A stretch of 64,000 nt of DNA from Prochlorococcus sp. AG-347-K17 (GTDB lineage: Bacteria; Cyanobacteriota; Cyanobacteriia; PCC-6307; Cyanobiaceae), in contig QCCE01000001.1 in NCBI GenBank assembly GCA_003281385.1, positions 124,001 to 188,000 of the forward strand, in the 5' to 3' direction. The notes under the pieces are model-generated. The model did no database searches. It was given only the letters and a program-made list of their open reading frames with translations, and was not told the DNA's origin. This document shows, piece after piece, positions 63,039 through 64,000 of this stretch (position 1 is the first letter of the stretch; each line of letters starts with the position of its first letter). The position numbers and the translations under genes are program-made.

Positions 63039-64000
63039 TTAAAAAACATTTAAATGTCTACTGTTGCCATGCATAGCAATGCGTAAACTTAAATTAAAGT
63101 TTTTTGAACCAAGACCTCTAGAATGCATTCCAGAGACATCTGCAATTATTAAACTATTAGCAGGAACAGTAATAGGTTTCAATTCTAGACCCATTTCCTC
63201 CATTTCCTGAAGTGAATATCTAAATGAACCCTGAAGAGAACTTTCATAAGATGTGGAACTCTTGAGATCTAGATTATATCTAGATTCAAGCACTTCATTA
63301 GGAACTAAATCCATCATTTTTTTCAATTTCAATGAATCAATTTGCATCCTTTTAAAAGTAAGCCTATTTGAGTATTTTGCGTACATAAAGGATTTCTTTG
63401 ATGAAACCCTTAATGGGAAATACCAGAATTTAAGAGAAGGGAAAAAGGTATCCATATGACAATCCTTTTGAATATCATGATCCACATAAAGGATATTTAA
63501 TATTTGCCAAAATGTACTTTTTCTAATAATTCTTTTAGTTTGAGAAAAATCATCATTAAAACCTAAACTAAAAACTTTCCTGATAATTTCATCAAGTAAT
63601 ATTCCACTATACTTTTCCCTATATATTGAAAGATTGATTCTTTTAAAGCTTATTAAATTCCTTGCAACTGTTTTTGTACTATTTTTATTCAATGCAACTG
63701 GCTTATTTATATATTCATTTTTCAAAAAACTATATAAATCAGAATTACAAAAATCTTTAATTATTAAAATTCCATTTTTATTTATTTGGTTGACATGAGA
63801 TTTATTATTTGACATAAATTCTTGCCTTTTAAATACCTTTAATCTTGAGATTACAGATCTTATTAGCCAAGGATGTTTATCAATTAAGAAAGGGTTCACG
63901 GAAATACTATTAGCAGCATATTTATTTTCTAATGTAAATAATTCCCCTTGATTTTTATAATCTTCCAAAACTATATATTCTATTAAAGAAAGAATTTTTT
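63039..64000 (-). CDS. Phytanoyl-CoA dioxygenase (PhyH)-like protein, 5' end open at window edge
   Basis: The frame is open from a TTG at 63968 to a stop at 63039 (309 residues), but codons upstream to base 64,000 contain no stop or ATG, so the N-terminus may lie outside the window. Counting from 63968, H171 and D173 (HMDTF) plus H282 (SGMHSRGLG) form the 2-His/1-Asp iron triad, and R297 in SLRIAM would bind 2-oxoglutarate. This suggests an Fe(II)/2-oxoglutarate-dependent oxygenase, perhaps hydroxylating a sugar or lipid of the surface glycan. Substrate unknown. Confidence 0.78.
   Translation of the reverse strand, partial: KILSLIEYIVLEDYKNQGELFTLENKYAANSISVNPFLIDKHPWLIRSVISRLKVFKRQEFMSNNKSHVNQINKNGILIIKDFCNSDLYSFLKNEYINKPVALNKNSTKTVARNLISFKRINLSIYREKYSGILLDEIIRKVFSLGFNDDFSQTKRIIRKSTFWQILNILYVDHDIQKDCHMDTFFPSLKFWYFPLRVSSKKSFMYAKYSNRLTFKRMQIDSLKLKKMMDLVPNEVLESRYNLDLKSSTSYESSLQGSFRYSLQEMEEMGLELKPITVPANSLIIADVSGMHSRGLGSKNFNLSLRIAMHGNSRHLNVF

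Noticed and set aside
22620-64000. CRISPR array, insertion sequences or phage genes inside the island
   Set aside because: No regularly spaced repeats, transposase, integrase or phage structural motifs were recognised in any frame.

Overview
The window looks like a chromosome segment of a marine picocyanobacterium, most probably Prochlorococcus. The DNA is strongly AT-rich. It carries a Pcb chlorophyll-binding antenna gene, a flavodoxin, cyanobacterial families (Ycf46, DUF2808, DUF3386), a cyanobacterial YidC with a large insert, and tightly packed small genes with few Shine-Dalgarno sites. The exact clade cannot be fixed by reading alone.

Positions 1-9,000 hold light-harvesting and iron-stress genes (pcb, isiB), small transporters (SemiSWEET, AEC and EamA families), two glycosyltransferases and several short hypotheticals. 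Positions 9,000-22,500 are a housekeeping backbone, mostly on the plus strand: sppA, aroH, a DUF2808 gene, rpmH, rnpA, a PH-domain gene, yidC, ycf46, serS, rseP, rpsN, pnp, cysQ (minus strand) and rsmI. A tRNA-Arg(TCT) at 22,543 marks the change.

From 22,700 to the right edge lies a surface-polysaccharide island of about 41 kb, even richer in A/T, with genes in alternating blocks on both strands. From recognisable families it appears to make: UDP-glucuronate and UDP-galacturonate (ugd, epimerase); UDP-GlcNAc3NAcA (WbpA/B/D/E-like) with two different amidotransferase systems that could convert an amide to an amidine; a bacillosamine-type UDP-diacetamido sugar (PglF/E/D-like) with its PglC-like phosphoglycosyltransferase; UDP-galactose (galE); CMP-Kdo (complete kdsD-kdsC-kdsA-kdsB operon followed by a KpsS-like Kdo transferase gene); and GDP-D-glycero-D-manno-heptose (gmhA, hddA, and a fused hddC-gmhB). 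Assembly genes are one Wzx flippase, one O-antigen ligase-like protein, two paralogous Wzy-like polymerases and two initiating phosphoglycosyltransferases.

The least expected parts are: (a) the Kdo operon tied to capsule-type transferases in a group whose marine relatives are reported to lack Kdo and heptose in LPS; (b) a single-chain class II glutaminase fused to a WbpG-like amidotransferase, encoded beside a separate HisH2/HisF2/WbpG trio; and (c) a translationally coupled GT4 / PIG-L deacetylase / ATP-grasp / HAD module that could modify an amino sugar. No transposase, integrase, CRISPR array, rRNA or phage structural gene was seen, and no intergenic gap exceeds about 300 bases.
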